The notes: a model not told the origin generated them from the sequence alone. A stretch of 64,000 nt of DNA from Draconibacterium sp. (GCA_011620585.1 WOYV01000070.1:1-64000), one strand, 5' to 3'. Positions 1 to 8,027 are shown, numbered from the stretch's first letter. Made by a program: numbers and translations.

Positions 1-2
1 CA

Positions 3-158
3 AATGAGGGAACTATAAATCGAGAATATGGAAATTTACTTGAAATATCGGATAACTTTCCAAAATATGTTGTGACTATGGATGAATTGACTGAAATATC
101 AACCTATAAGGGAATTAATCGAATGCATATTAAAGACTTTTGTTTAAAAATGGTGTGA
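3..158 (+). CDS. C-terminal end of an ATP-binding (DUF4143-type) protein, partial
   Basis: Frame 3 is open from the window edge to a TGA at 156-158 and encodes 51 residues. The pattern REYGNLLEISDNFPKYVVTMD followed by a short YKGI..MHIKDF tail is what I know from the extreme C-terminus of the AAA-type ATPases with a DUF4143 domain that are common in Bacteroidota. In that family this tail sits after a nuclease-like domain. The ATPase core lies outside the window, so nothing can be said about its motifs. It is the first gene of an AT-rich accessory stretch that continues with restriction-modification and toxin-antitoxin genes. The assignment rests on recall of the tail motif only. Confidence 0.55.
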   Translation, partial: NEGTINREYGNLLEISDNFPKYVVTMDELTEISTYKGINRMHIKDFCLKMV

Positions 159-222
159 CAGATGACAAAAAAGCCAGTTGGCAACATGGATTATCAGACA
201 TTTGATTTAAAAAAAACAACGA

Positions 223-352
223 AACAACAATGTATAAAATAATAGCCGGTTCAGTAGTAAATTCAAGGGTTATAGCCAGCTTTAACTTTTTTGTAACTTG
301 ACAGGAAAGTACCACGCAATCTGCCACTACTCATACAATTTACCGTTGGCGG
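223..352. repeat. Intergenic repeat, copy A (left of the R-M module)
   Basis: The segment starts with AACAACAATGTA (223-234), then GCCGGT at 245, then TTGTAACTTGACAGGAA at 291-307, and ends with CCGTTGGCGG at 343-352. Copy B near 2784-2892 has the same landmarks with identical spacing (46 and 52 bases) and an identical 17-mer. Copy C near 3654 shares the first part. No gene is visible in the gap 159-437 apart from this repeat. Confidence 0.7.
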
Positions 353-437
353 TAATGGTTGAAAGGCTCTGCTATATTGGAAATCTTACAAGGAAGAAAA
401 GGATAATTTGAGTAACTTCGTGAAAAAATAAAATCTA

Positions 438-1733
438 ATGAAAACTCATCATAAAATAATAAATGGAGACAGCCGACAAATGAATCTTGTACCTGACAAG
501 TCAGTGCATTTGGTAATTACTTCTCCTCCTTATTGGCAACTAAAAGACTATGGAACAGAAAATCAAATTGGTTATCATGAAGATTATGAATCTTACATTA
601 ACAACTTGAACCTTGTTTGGAATGAATGTTACAGAGTCCTTGATAATGGCTGTAGATTATGCGTGAATATTGGGGACCAATTTGCCAGAGCTGTTTATTA
701 TGGTCGATATAAAGTAATTCCTATCCGGACTGAGATAATCAAATTCTGCGAAAGTATTGGATTTGACTATATGGGAGCTATTATTTGGCAGAAACAAACA
801 ACAACAAACACAACAGGAGGGGCTTCTCTTATGGGAAGTTTTCCAACCCCCAGGAACGGAATTTTGTCAATTGATTACGAGTTTATTTTAATTTTCAAAA
901 AATTAGGAACCCCTACAACTAAAGTAAGTAAAGAGATAAAAGAACAATCCAAACTGACTACAGAAGAATGGAAAGAATATTTTGCAGGTCATTGGAATTT
1001 CGGGGGAGCAAGACAAGATGGACACATTGCAATGTTCCCGGAAGAATTGCCGAAAAGACTTCTTAAAATGTTCGCGTTTAAGGGTGAAACTGTCTTAGAC
1101 CCATTTATGGGTAGTGGTACAACTTCCCTGGCTGCAAGAAACCTGGAAAGAAATTCCATCGGGTACGAAATAAACTCCGAATTCATTGAAATAGCCAAAG
1201 ACAAATTGAACATAAGACAGAAAGACTTAGCAGGGACAACATATGAATTCCTTAAAGATAAAATTAACATTGATGCTAATAAGGAATTTGAAAATTTACC
1301 ATATCGCTTTATTGACTATCAAAATCTTGATAAAAAAATTGACCCGAAAAAATTACAATTTGGTTCTAAAATAGATAAGAACAGTGGGGAGCGGGAAGAT
1401 TATTACACGGTCAAAGAGATTATTAGCCCAGAACTAATAAGGTTAAATAATGACCTAATTGTGAGGCTCATTGGCGTTAAAGAAAAGAAAAGTGCGAACG
1501 GTTCGGCTAAAAAATTTTTATATGATAAAACAAATGGGCAAAAAGTATATATGAAATTTGATAGTCAGAAATATGATGAAGAGAATAATTTGATGTGTTA
1601 CTTATATCTAAAAAACAAGACCTTCATTAATGCCCACCTAATTAAAAATGGGTTAGTTCAGGTGGATAGTGGAATTAATTTTAAGTACAGAGAAAAATTT
1701 ATCAAATTACATAATGAACAAACAACAAATTAA
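438..1733 (+). CDS. Site-specific DNA methyltransferase (N4-cytosine class) with C-terminal SNase-like domain
   Basis: 431 residues. The catalytic motif TSPPYW (residues 28-33) precedes the S-adenosylmethionine motif DPFMGSGTT (221-229), the order of a beta-class amino-methyltransferase; the W after TSPPY is typical of N4-cytosine enzymes. Residues about 120-190 are the likely target-recognition region. Residues about 322-425 form an extra domain with the staphylococcal-nuclease layout (VRLIGV ... YLYL ... INAHLIKNGL ... F), but the acidic and arginine catalytic positions of that fold are not kept, so it is probably a binding domain. The next gene overlaps its 3' end, and an MjaI-like endonuclease follows, so the likely role is protection of a CTAG-like site. 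The target is inferred from the partner, not read from this protein. Confidence 0.85.
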   Translation: MKTHHKIINGDSRQMNLVPDKSVHLVITSPPYWQLKDYGTENQIGYHEDYESYINNLNLVWNECYRVLDNGCRLCVNIGDQFARAVYYGRYKVIPIRTEIIKFCESIGFDYMGAIIWQKQTTTNTTGGASLMGSFPTPRNGILSIDYEFILIFKKLGTPTTKVSKEIKEQSKLTTEEWKEYFAGHWNFGGARQDGHIAMFPEELPKRLLKMFAFKGETVLDPFMGSGTTSLAARNLERNSIGYEINSEFIEIAKDKLNIRQKDLAGTTYEFLKDKINIDANKEFENLPYRFIDYQNLDKKIDPKKLQFGSKIDKNSGEREDYYTVKEIISPELIRLNNDLIVRLIGVKEKKSANGSAKKFLYDKTNGQKVYMKFDSQKYDEENNLMCYLYLKNKTFINAHLIKNGLVQVDSGINFKYREKFIKLHNEQTTN

Positions 1734-2040
1734 GACCCAGATTTTGGCAATTATCAATAAAACCGCTAATTATATTACGGCTGATGAAATATATAATCAA
1801 CTTTTACAAGTAGTTGACCCTGGACGTACACAGGAAACCATTAGAAAATACATACGGGAATTGGTAAACGAACAAAACAATTTAATAGGAAGTTCAAATC
1901 AAGGATATTTTAAAATAAACACCCCTCAAAAAGCACAAGAAGCAATTAATTATCTGTTAAGCCGAATCCCTGACTTACAAATGAGAGCAGATAATCTTAG
2001 AGAAATTTGGAACGCCAATAATCCTAACAACCTAATTTAA
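1714..2040 (+). CDS. Small winged-helix protein of the R-M module
   Basis: 108 residues from the ATG at 1714, which overlaps the methyltransferase stop by 20 bases; an earlier in-frame start would overlap more. Residues 1-70 read as a winged helix: a helix ending in ITADEIYNQLL, a recognition-like stretch ETIRKYIRELV, then a wing ending QGYFKI. A C-terminal helix (about 75-105) follows. It sits between methyltransferase and endonuclease with a 1-base gap to the latter, so it may be a controller of the module or a structural subunit. No known C-protein family is recognised. I am sure it is coding, less sure of the role. Confidence 0.65.
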   Translation: MNKQQIKTQILAIINKTANYITADEIYNQLLQVVDPGRTQETIRKYIRELVNEQNNLIGSSNQGYFKINTPQKAQEAINYLLSRIPDLQMRADNLREIWNANNPNNLI

Positions 2041-2041
2041 A

Positions 2042-2746
2042 ATGGCAAAAGAATACATATCCGGTTCAGACGGACATAATCTGAAATTCAAAAGAGAAAC
2101 ATTATTAAATTACGGAATGAACCGTTGGGGATTAAATAAAGCTCACAGCGTTGGTTCAACCTCTGAATTAATTAGAACATGTGCCCCTTCAAAATATGAA
2201 GAATGGGAACAATTTTATTTTACTAAAGCCAAGCAAAAGAAAAAGGACGGCTTGCAAATCACGAGGGAATATATAACAGGTCTTGGACAAACTCTTTATG
2301 TTAAGCTCTCCGAAGTTGTCCAACACGAACTTGAACAGATTTCAGAAGAAGAGTGTATTGATTATGCATATAATCTTGTTTTAAATCGGACTTATGAAGG
2401 CTACAGAACTGAAATAGAAACAATTTACGGGCAACTTGAGGGCGCGATTGGACAAAAGATTGAGCCTGCGCCAGATAACTGGGATAGAACTTATGGTGTT
2501 GATTTTTTCGTTAAAATCAATCAAAAATACATTGGTATTCAAATAAAACCGATAGCATCAGGTTAGTCATTAAATCAATACCAATGGATTGAAATGCACA
2601 GAAAAAATCACGAACGTTTCGAAAAAAAAATTGGGGGTAAGGTATTCTTTGTTTTTTCAACTAAAAGTTCAAGCGGGACTAAAAAAATTTATAATACAGA
2701 AGTAATCGAACAAATCATTGTAGAAATAAATCGACTACATAACTGA
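2042..2746 (+). pseudogene. MjaI-family type II restriction endonuclease interrupted by an in-frame TAG
   Basis: The reading frame opens at ATG 2042 and meets TAG at 2564-2566 after 174 codons. The same frame then continues without interruption for 59 more codons to TGA at 2744-2746, and the continuation (NQYQWIEMHRKNHERF, then GGKVFFVFS) fits the C-terminus of the MjaI endonuclease family. The N-terminal block MNRWGLNK..VG..SELIR.CAP and the PD-(D/E)XK-like core GVDFF...YIGIQIKP (D, then Q-x-K) lie before the stop. MjaI cuts CTAG. The truncated product would keep the presumed active site but lose about 60 residues, so it is probably inactive unless the TAG is read through. A point mutation or a base error in the assembly is equally possible. 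Confidence 0.7.
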
Positions 2747-2761
2747 AAGAAAACCACATAC

Positions 2762-2892
2762 CGCCACGCGCGTATAGTTAATTGCCGGTGCAGCAGGTAT
2801 TCCAGCATTTCAGCCCGTATCAAAAGTAGTTGTAACTTGACAGGAATGTGCTTCGAAATGCCAAACGTTTTATATACGTGCCCGTTAACGCC
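2762..2892. repeat. Intergenic repeat, copy B (between R-M and MNT/HEPN modules)
   Basis: GCCGGT at 2784, TTGTAACTTGACAGGAA at 2830-2846 and CCGTTAACGCC at 2882-2892 match copy A with exactly the same spacings. The 3' end carries the palindrome GTTAAC, which recurs at the start of copy C (3661-3666). This repeat fills most of the gap between the endonuclease remnant and the toxin-antitoxin pair. Confidence 0.7.
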
Positions 2893-2932
2893 AAGCTTGA
2901 AAAAAACAAACTGACGCTATATCAAAAATCAT

Positions 2933-2940
2933 TATCTTTG
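2933..2940 (+). promoter_or_regulatory. Bacteroidota -7 box of the MNT/HEPN operon
   Basis: TATCTTTG fits the Bacteroidota -7 consensus TAnnTTTG and lies 4 bases before the ATG at 2945, so the transcript would be nearly leaderless. A clear -33 TTTG at the usual distance is not seen. Confidence 0.45.
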
Positions 2941-2944
2941 TTTT

Positions 2945-3265
2945 ATGAGTAAAAAAGAGCAAATATTACAGCTGATAAAAATGGTCGTTGACAAAAATGC
3001 ACCTGATTCAGAAGTTTATTTGTATGGTTCTCAGGCACGTGGAAATGCAAAAAAACTTTCCGATTGGGATTTGTTGATTCTGCTCAATTCTGCAAATGTG
3101 TCGTTTGACTTTGAGACTAAATTCATGGACGAATTCTATGAATTGGAATTAAAAACAGGAGAAATTTTTTCGCCATTGATTTATTCAAAAAATGACTGGA
3201 ACTCAAACTACTCGATTACTCCGTTATACGAAAATATTCAAAAAGAAGGAATTAGACTAAAATGA
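2945..3265 (+). CDS. MNT-type nucleotidyltransferase antitoxin
   Basis: 106 residues. The minimal nucleotidyltransferase motif GS-x10-DxD is complete: G28-S29, then D40-W41-D42. Length and the absence of further domains fit the MNT antitoxins (MntA-like), which in characterised pairs transfer AMP to their HEPN toxin. The stop overlaps the start of the HEPN gene by 4 bases (ATGA), the usual coupling. It sits alone with its partner between two copies of an intergenic repeat, as a self-contained cassette. Adenylylation activity is inferred from the family. Confidence 0.85.
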   Translation: MSKKEQILQLIKMVVDKNAPDSEVYLYGSQARGNAKKLSDWDLLILLNSANVSFDFETKFMDEFYELELKTGEIFSPLIYSKNDWNSNYSITPLYENIQKEGIRLK

Positions 3266-3651
3266 CCGGAACAAAAAATGAATTGATTAATTATAGAATT
3301 GCCAGAGCAAAAGACACCTATGACGATGCATCAATTCTTGCAGAAAGGGAAAAATGGAATTCGACAATTAACAGATTGTATTATGCCGCTTATTATGCAG
3401 TAATGGCTCTTCTACTCGACTCTGACTTAAAACCAACAACCCACAACGGAGCAAAATCAAACTTCTCGGAGTATTTCATTAAGACTGGTAAGATTGACTC
3501 AAAATACGGTAAAATGTATTCTCAATTGTTTACTTGGAGACAAAAAGGAGATTATGACGATTTATTCGATTTTCACAAAGACAATGTAGAACCTTATTTT
3601 GAACCAGTTAATGATTTCATCTCGATGATTGAAAGCATGATACAAAAATAA
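3262..3651 (+). CDS. HEPN-domain toxin of the MNT/HEPN pair
   Basis: 129 residues, all helical in appearance. Residues 33-50 (WNSTINRLYYAAYYAV) are the strongly conserved first HEPN helix of the UPF0332 type, and residues 58-76 keep KPTTHNGAK..F...F. Residues 93-98 read RQKGDY, giving R-x3-D-Y where other HEPN toxins carry R-x4-6-H, so ribonuclease activity cannot be assumed. It is translationally coupled to the MNT gene by an ATGA overlap. Role: toxin of a type VII-like pair, by family and context. Confidence 0.8.
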   Translation: MTGTKNELINYRIARAKDTYDDASILAEREKWNSTINRLYYAAYYAVMALLLDSDLKPTTHNGAKSNFSEYFIKTGKIDSKYGKMYSQLFTWRQKGDYDDLFDFHKDNVEPYFEPVNDFISMIESMIQK

Positions 3652-3653
3652 AA

Positions 3654-3726
3654 GCCAGGCGTTAACAACATTGTAAATTGCATAGCCGGGAAAGTGCAAA
3701 TTTCAGGCGGCGAGCCAGCGGCATTA
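3654..3726. repeat. Intergenic repeat, partial copy C (right of MNT/HEPN)
   Basis: GGCGTTAAC at 3659, AACAACATTGTA at 3664-3675, GCCGG at 3685 and GCCAGC at 3714 match copy A in order and spacing (21 versus 22 bases and 29 versus 30). The second half, including the TTGTAACTTGACAGGAA core, is missing. This is where AT-rich accessory DNA gives way to ordinary chromosomal genes. Confidence 0.5.
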
Positions 3727-3832
3727 TAAACCTTCTTTTGAACATATTGCTTGCATAAAAAGCCGGTTTTCCATACCTTGAAAAGGCAAAACGCACAAAC
3801 AACAAAATTGCTAATTTTTAAATCTTACAAAC

Positions 3833-4239
3833 ATGGAGAACAAAATCAATTTTATACTGCCCGATGAGGTAGTTACCCAGGCACAGCAAAAACTGGAAGA
3901 GGTGAACGCCAGTTACAGCCTTACCTGATAGCCCTTACTCCCGACGAGCGGAGAGAACTTCCGAAAATGAGTGATAAAACCATTCCCTTTGTGGAAAAAA
4001 CGCTGGATTATACCGTGAGCGACCCGCAGTTTGCCCCGCCGTATATGAACAAGGAAGAACTGGCCGGCGATATGAAGGCCCATGGCCAGTTAACCGGCTT
4101 GTTCCGTATGGTGCAGCAGTTAAACAATGGCCTCGACGACACGGCTATGCAGGCCGGCGCCGAAAGCTACATTAATGCGCTGAGCTACTACAACGCCGTA
4201 AAACAGGCATCGAAAATGAATGTTCCGGCATCCAAATGA
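3833..4239 (+). pseudogene. Conserved Bacteroidota protein of unknown function, frameshifted
   Basis: The ATG at 3833 begins MENKINFILPDEVVTQAQQKLEEVN and runs into a stop at 3926-3928. From about 3910 another frame continues the expected protein: QPYLIALTPDERRELPKMSDK..FVEKTLDY...PQFAPPY, ending with KMNVPASK at 4239. Together they match a roughly 140-residue protein family I know from many Bacteroidota genomes, with no assigned function. A single frame change between about 3895 and 3915 explains the split. An internal start at 3967 could still produce a 90-residue C-terminal part. Its stop overlaps the next gene by 4 bases. A sequencing error is not excluded. Confidence 0.65.
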
Positions 4240-5468
4240 AACGACGAAAAAAACAAAATACCAAACTGTTAAAACAGGAAAGCCGTCATCAGAAAAAACA
4301 GTATTTCGAACGGCTGCACCGGGTGATGCGCGACCTGGGCAATCCAAAAGCCTGGGGCCTGCTGAATTCAGCAACCTATGAAATGGCTTATGAAACGCGT
4401 TTACGGCCCCATAAATTTGTAGCCCCTGTAAGTGGCAGATATACGATATCAAATTCCATACTCAAGGCCTTGAATAAGGATTTGAGCCATTTGTTGCAGG
4501 CCTCGTATATTGAATTGAAAAATTTAAAAAAGCGGATGAGCCTTTACGATTATTCGTTGTATGCTGAAATGGTATTTATGATGTATCGCAATGTGGATGT
4601 TAACAAGGGTGTTGATGCCGAAGCTTTTCGCAGTTGTTTCCCGCTCTTTACCGATGATCTTGAACCCACCAGGCTGGATGCACTGATGGAGATAAACGAA
4701 AAGATAATCCTGCTGTGCAGTTATCACTCCGATGTATCGGGGTTGATGTTACGTACAGTTTCGAATAGTGAGTTAGAAGACGGACAAAAGTGGGGGCCAA
4801 CATGCTTTTTCAACAACCACGTGCTCGATATCATGAAGGCGGAAAAGGAGCCGATGAAAATCGATGGCCATACACGGCTTGTACAACAGGTGTATATTCT
4901 GGGCGAAAAGGGTTTCGAAGCGCTGACCCGCACTCCTGCTGACCTTGGAATAGGTGGTCCGATGAAAGATTACCCGCTGAAAGTGTACATTCAGCAGCAT
5001 GTGTTTGAGCGGATAGCAGAACGTTTGTCGCCCCACTTTGCCCAACATAACTACCTATTTATTTTGCCTGCACTGGTTTCGCCGGAGCCTGTTAAAACCG
5101 GGCGTAGCCTAAGTTTTTTGTTTCCGGTAACCTTTGGCGGAATTAAACTGGGTTACCTGGTGGCCGATGTGCTGGGCGACAGACTGGTGGTGCGCACTTT
5201 TCTGCTTCTTACCCATAACGGAACACCCGAGGGCGACCGCTTAAACGAACTGCTGGGGCTCAAAAAAGCCGATTCGAAATACTGGGGCATCGACCGGTTA
5301 AAAACCTTGTTGTTTTCGGATATTGAACAAAACGAAAAGCTAAAATCGCTGTTTTGTGAAGCCGGCTGCGGTGGCCTGTTCAAGGTAAATAAAAAGCTGT
5401 TGGAATACGGCAGTCATAAGGAGATTGCCACCGCCGATATGCTGTCGCACTACCTGGGGATTGAATAA
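4236..5468 (+). CDS. Uncharacterised 410-residue protein
   Basis: I do not recognise a domain. The N-terminus is strongly basic (MKRRKKQNTKLLKQ...), with no signal peptide or membrane segment, so it is probably cytoplasmic. Residues about 70-150 look helical; residues about 255-330 have a strand-rich stretch with PVTFGGIKLGYLVADVLGDRLVVRTFLLLTHNGTPEG, which suggests a compact alpha/beta domain. The ATG overlaps the stop of the preceding frameshifted gene (ATGA), so the two form a unit. Codon use is like the chromosomal genes to the right, unlike the AT-rich genes to the left. Confidence 0.7.
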   Translation: MKRRKKQNTKLLKQESRHQKKQYFERLHRVMRDLGNPKAWGLLNSATYEMAYETRLRPHKFVAPVSGRYTISNSILKALNKDLSHLLQASYIELKNLKKRMSLYDYSLYAEMVFMMYRNVDVNKGVDAEAFRSCFPLFTDDLEPTRLDALMEINEKIILLCSYHSDVSGLMLRTVSNSELEDGQKWGPTCFFNNHVLDIMKAEKEPMKIDGHTRLVQQVYILGEKGFEALTRTPADLGIGGPMKDYPLKVYIQQHVFERIAERLSPHFAQHNYLFILPALVSPEPVKTGRSLSFLFPVTFGGIKLGYLVADVLGDRLVVRTFLLLTHNGTPEGDRLNELLGLKKADSKYWGIDRLKTLLFSDIEQNEKLKSLFCEAGCGGLFKVNKKLLEYGSHKEIATADMLSHYLGIE

Positions 5469-5560
5469 GGAGCGATGGGCTTTGAGCACAGCGCCTTGAG
5501 CTTGTTTGGTATTCCAAGTTGATTATTCTGCATTAAATATTGGGAGCTACTGACAAAAGA

Positions 5561-5719
5561 AGATCGCGGCGGTCGTAAGCTCCCTCGCGATGACAGTAAA
5601 CGGGTATTTCCTGCAGCGGACAACAACGAATTCGGTTCTGACATAATTTTTTACTGTCCGCTGCCGACACATTACTGAAATAGTGTCATTGCGATCCGGC
5701 GCAGGAGGAGAAGCAATCT
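5561..5719. repeat. REP-like inverted pair in the gap 5469-5788
   Basis: The left arm (5561-5595) begins AGATCGCGGCGG and ends TCGCGATGACA; the right arm (5684-5719) begins TGTCATTGCGA and ends GAAGCAATCT. The arms are imperfect reverse complements separated by about 90 bases. The TGTCATTGCGA...GCAATCT pattern is a type of dispersed palindromic intergenic repeat seen in many bacterial genomes. It lies between the convergent genes at 5468 and 5789 and could also end transcription. Confidence 0.55.
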
Positions 5720-5788
5720 CACAGCCTGTCCCGATTTGTTACAGGTGTGCGGTATTCTTTGAACCCTAAACTTTTAACTCTGAACTGC

Positions 5789-7468
5789 TTATCCTTTCGG
5801 AACCTTTTCACCCGGGAAACGGTTGGCATATTCTTTCCAGAACGATTTTACTTCGTTTTTCATTTCTTTCGACAAAGCCAGTATCCCAAACAGGTTTGGG
5901 ATGGTCATCAAAGCGATGGTGATGCCCGAAAGTGTCCAGATGATGGTGGTATCGGTAAACGAGGCCAGAAAAAACCCGATCACATAAATAATGTGGTAAT
6001 AAATTACTTTTCCCGAACCAAACAGGTAAGTGATGGCGCGGTCGCCATAATACGACCAACTGATGGCCGTCGAAAATGCAAACATCAGCAGGCCAATTGA
6101 AACAATGTATTTTCCGTAGTCGCCAAACCAGCTCCGGGTAAAAGCAATGGTGGTCAGCGGTGCGCTGTGCATCAGCGATTTTCCACTCAGTTTGAATTGC
6201 TGGTCGTTTACCAGTTTCCCGTTGTTAAAGGTAACCTGGCCCGAATACAGTTGGTCGTTTACCCAAACCCTCACGTCTTCGGCCACCGAACGGGCATGAA
6301 GGATGGTGGGCTGATCGGCGATGATGCCGTTTTCAACCTGTAGGGTTCCGTTGTATAAAGGCAGGTCGTTTTCACCCATAAGATAATCGTGTAAAGCTAC
6401 CACATCGGCATCGTTTTGCTCCGAATAATGGCCGCTTAGTACCACAAGGTCCGATTCCTGGAACTGGTTGTCATGTTTTTCGGTCCAAACGCCCGACGAT
6501 AAGAGTACCAACCCGGTGAGGGAGCAAATAATGATGGTGTCGATAAAAGGTTCGAGCAAGGCGACCAGGCCTTCCGAAACCGGTTCGTGGGCGCGGGCGG
6601 CAGCGTGGGCGATTGGCGCTGAACCTTGTCCGGCTTCGTTGGAGAACAGGCCGCGGTTTACCCCACGGTTAAAAGCAAAAGCTATGCTTCCACCCAGAAA
6701 TCCCCCCATGGCAGCGGTTCCGGTAAATACATCACCAAAAATGGCACCCAGCGAGGGAATAATATTTTCGTAGTTGTAGAAAATAACGGCAACGGCCCCC
6801 ATAAAATAGATGATGGCCATTAGCGGAACCAGTCGCGAAGTTACCTGTGCAATACGTTTGATCCCTCCAATAATTACGAATCCAAGCAGCACTGCAAGTA
6901 TTCCTCCTGACAGCATGTGGTTGATACCAAAGGTTTCGAAAAGCGAACTGGAGATACTGTTAATCTGGGGTAAACTTCCTGTTCCGAAAGAAGAAAGAAC
7001 GGTGGCAATCGCAAAAATCACGGCTAACCATTTCATATTCAGGCGGTTTTTCATGTAGTACATGGGGCCACCCGAAATCGATCCGTCCTGGGCCACTTCG
7101 CGGTATTTGTGCGAAAGCGTTACCTCAACGAATTTGGTGGTCATACCCAAGGCGGCGGTAACCAGCATCCAGAAAAGTGCAGCCGGACCGCCAAGATGGA
7201 TAGCCAGGGCAACACCGGCAATGTTACCGGTTCCAACGGTTCCTGAGAGTGCAGTTGTAAGTGCCTGGAAATGCGAAGTGTCGCCCTGGTCCCCCTCTTT
7301 GTCGAACTTGCCCCGGACAATGCGCAACGAATATGTCAGGTACCGAAACTGGGGGAACTTCAGATAAATAGTAAAAAAGATGCCGGTTCCGAGTAATAAA
7401 AAAACAAACCATTGTGATCCGCCAATATAGCTGTCGATCACGGAAAGAACTTCGTTGAGTTTGTGCAT
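5789..7468 (-). CDS. alsT: Sodium:alanine/glycine symporter (AGCS family) with a central insertion
   Basis: 559 residues, about 100 longer than most AGCS carriers. Family motifs are [12 protein letters not shown] (78-89), SGGPMYYM (132-139) and [15 protein letters not shown] (277-291). Membrane segments run through most of the protein except residues about 331-435, a hydrophilic insert (SGHYSEQND...[12 protein letters not shown]...) that separates [10 protein letters not shown] from APLTTIAF, where the standard carriers join directly. The insert reads like a small beta-rich domain exposed at one membrane face. Function: Na+-coupled uptake of small neutral amino acids across the inner membrane. 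It stands alone, convergent with the gene to its left. Confidence 0.9.
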   Translation of the reverse strand: MHKLNEVLSVIDSYIGGSQWFVFLLLGTGIFFTIYLKFPQFRYLTYSLRIVRGKFDKEGDQGDTSHFQALTTALSGTVGTGNIAGVALAIHLGGPAALFWMLVTAALGMTTKFVEVTLSHKYREVAQDGSISGGPMYYMKNRLNMKWLAVIFAIATVLSSFGTGSLPQINSISSSLFETFGINHMLSGGILAVLLGFVIIGGIKRIAQVTSRLVPLMAIIYFMGAVAVIFYNYENIIPSLGAIFGDVFTGTAAMGGFLGGSIAFAFNRGVNRGLFSNEAGQGSAPIAHAAARAHEPVSEGLVALLEPFIDTIIICSLTGLVLLSSGVWTEKHDNQFQESDLVVLSGHYSEQNDADVVALHDYLMGENDLPLYNGTLQVENGIIADQPTILHARSVAEDVRVWVNDQLYSGQVTFNNGKLVNDQQFKLSGKSLMHSAPLTTIAFTRSWFGDYGKYIVSIGLLMFAFSTAISWSYYGDRAITYLFGSGKVIYYHIIYVIGFFLASFTDTTIIWTLSGITIALMTIPNLFGILALSKEMKNEVKSFWKEYANRFPGEKVPKG

Positions 7469-7773
7469 TGATTAAGTGTTTTTTCAGTAAAGAGCTTAAA
7501 AATAACATTCTGATTTAATAAGCTAAAGAATGAAAGCTTTATTTTCGGAAGAATATAACCCGGGCATGAACTTTGTCAGGATTTGGCATTATCCAGTTGG
7601 TTTCTGATTTTAAAAGTATGCCAATCACAGGAAATATTTGATATGGCGTTAATTAGAGGTTTTTGTCGCAATTAACCGGATATACAAATTACTTTTTTAT
7701 TTCTTTTCGCAAGGAGTTAACAGGTGGAAAAGATATTATTGTATTTTAGCTTGAAATACTAAAATAGTAAGCC
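7469..7773. other. Intergenic region between divergent genes, no gene seen
   Basis: 305 bases between the AGCS carrier (leftward) and the 83-residue gene (rightward). It is AT-rich and must hold both promoters, but I find no convincing TTTG-N19-TAnnTTTG pair. No tRNA, small ORF with family resemblance, or strong hairpin was seen. Confidence 0.4.
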
Positions 7774-8025
7774 ATGTTACCAAAGTTTTTATTAGCCGAC
7801 AATTCGCAGGAAACTCCCGACACTATTTTTGTGGTCCACACCGAAACTCCCCGTTTTATCGTGGAAGCCGACATTGAAGATTTCTGGAGTAACCAACACA
7901 TCCACTGGATCGACGGCGAACCGGGCGATGAGGAATTAATCGGTGAACTGATCGAGGCAGCCGAAGAGTTTTTGGAAAAAGAATTCGAAAACGAAGAATT
8001 GCTTGCCGACGAAGACGAAGAATAG
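7774..8025 (+). CDS. Small acidic conserved protein of unknown function
   Basis: 83 residues. It begins MLPKFLLADNSQETPDTIFVVHTETPRFIVE and ends in a very acidic helix (about residues 60-83: EEFLEKEFENEELLADEDEE). There is no signal peptide or membrane segment. I know similar short proteins from Bacteroidota but no function. It lies 2 bases upstream of a PspC-domain gene and is almost certainly co-transcribed with it. The initiator ATG follows AGTAAGCC. Confidence 0.65.
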   Translation: MLPKFLLADNSQETPDTIFVVHTETPRFIVEADIEDFWSNQHIHWIDGEPGDEELIGELIEAAEEFLEKEFENEELLADEDEE

Positions 8026-8027
8026 TT

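Noticed and set aside
130-327. 65-codon ORF on the minus strand
   Set aside because: It runs across intergenic repeat copy A, shows no family resemblance, and copy B has no matching frame.
2784-3726. Classical integron attC sites
   Set aside because: The GTTAAC ends are suggestive, but the GTTRRRY core, conserved self-pairing of both copies and an integrase were not found.
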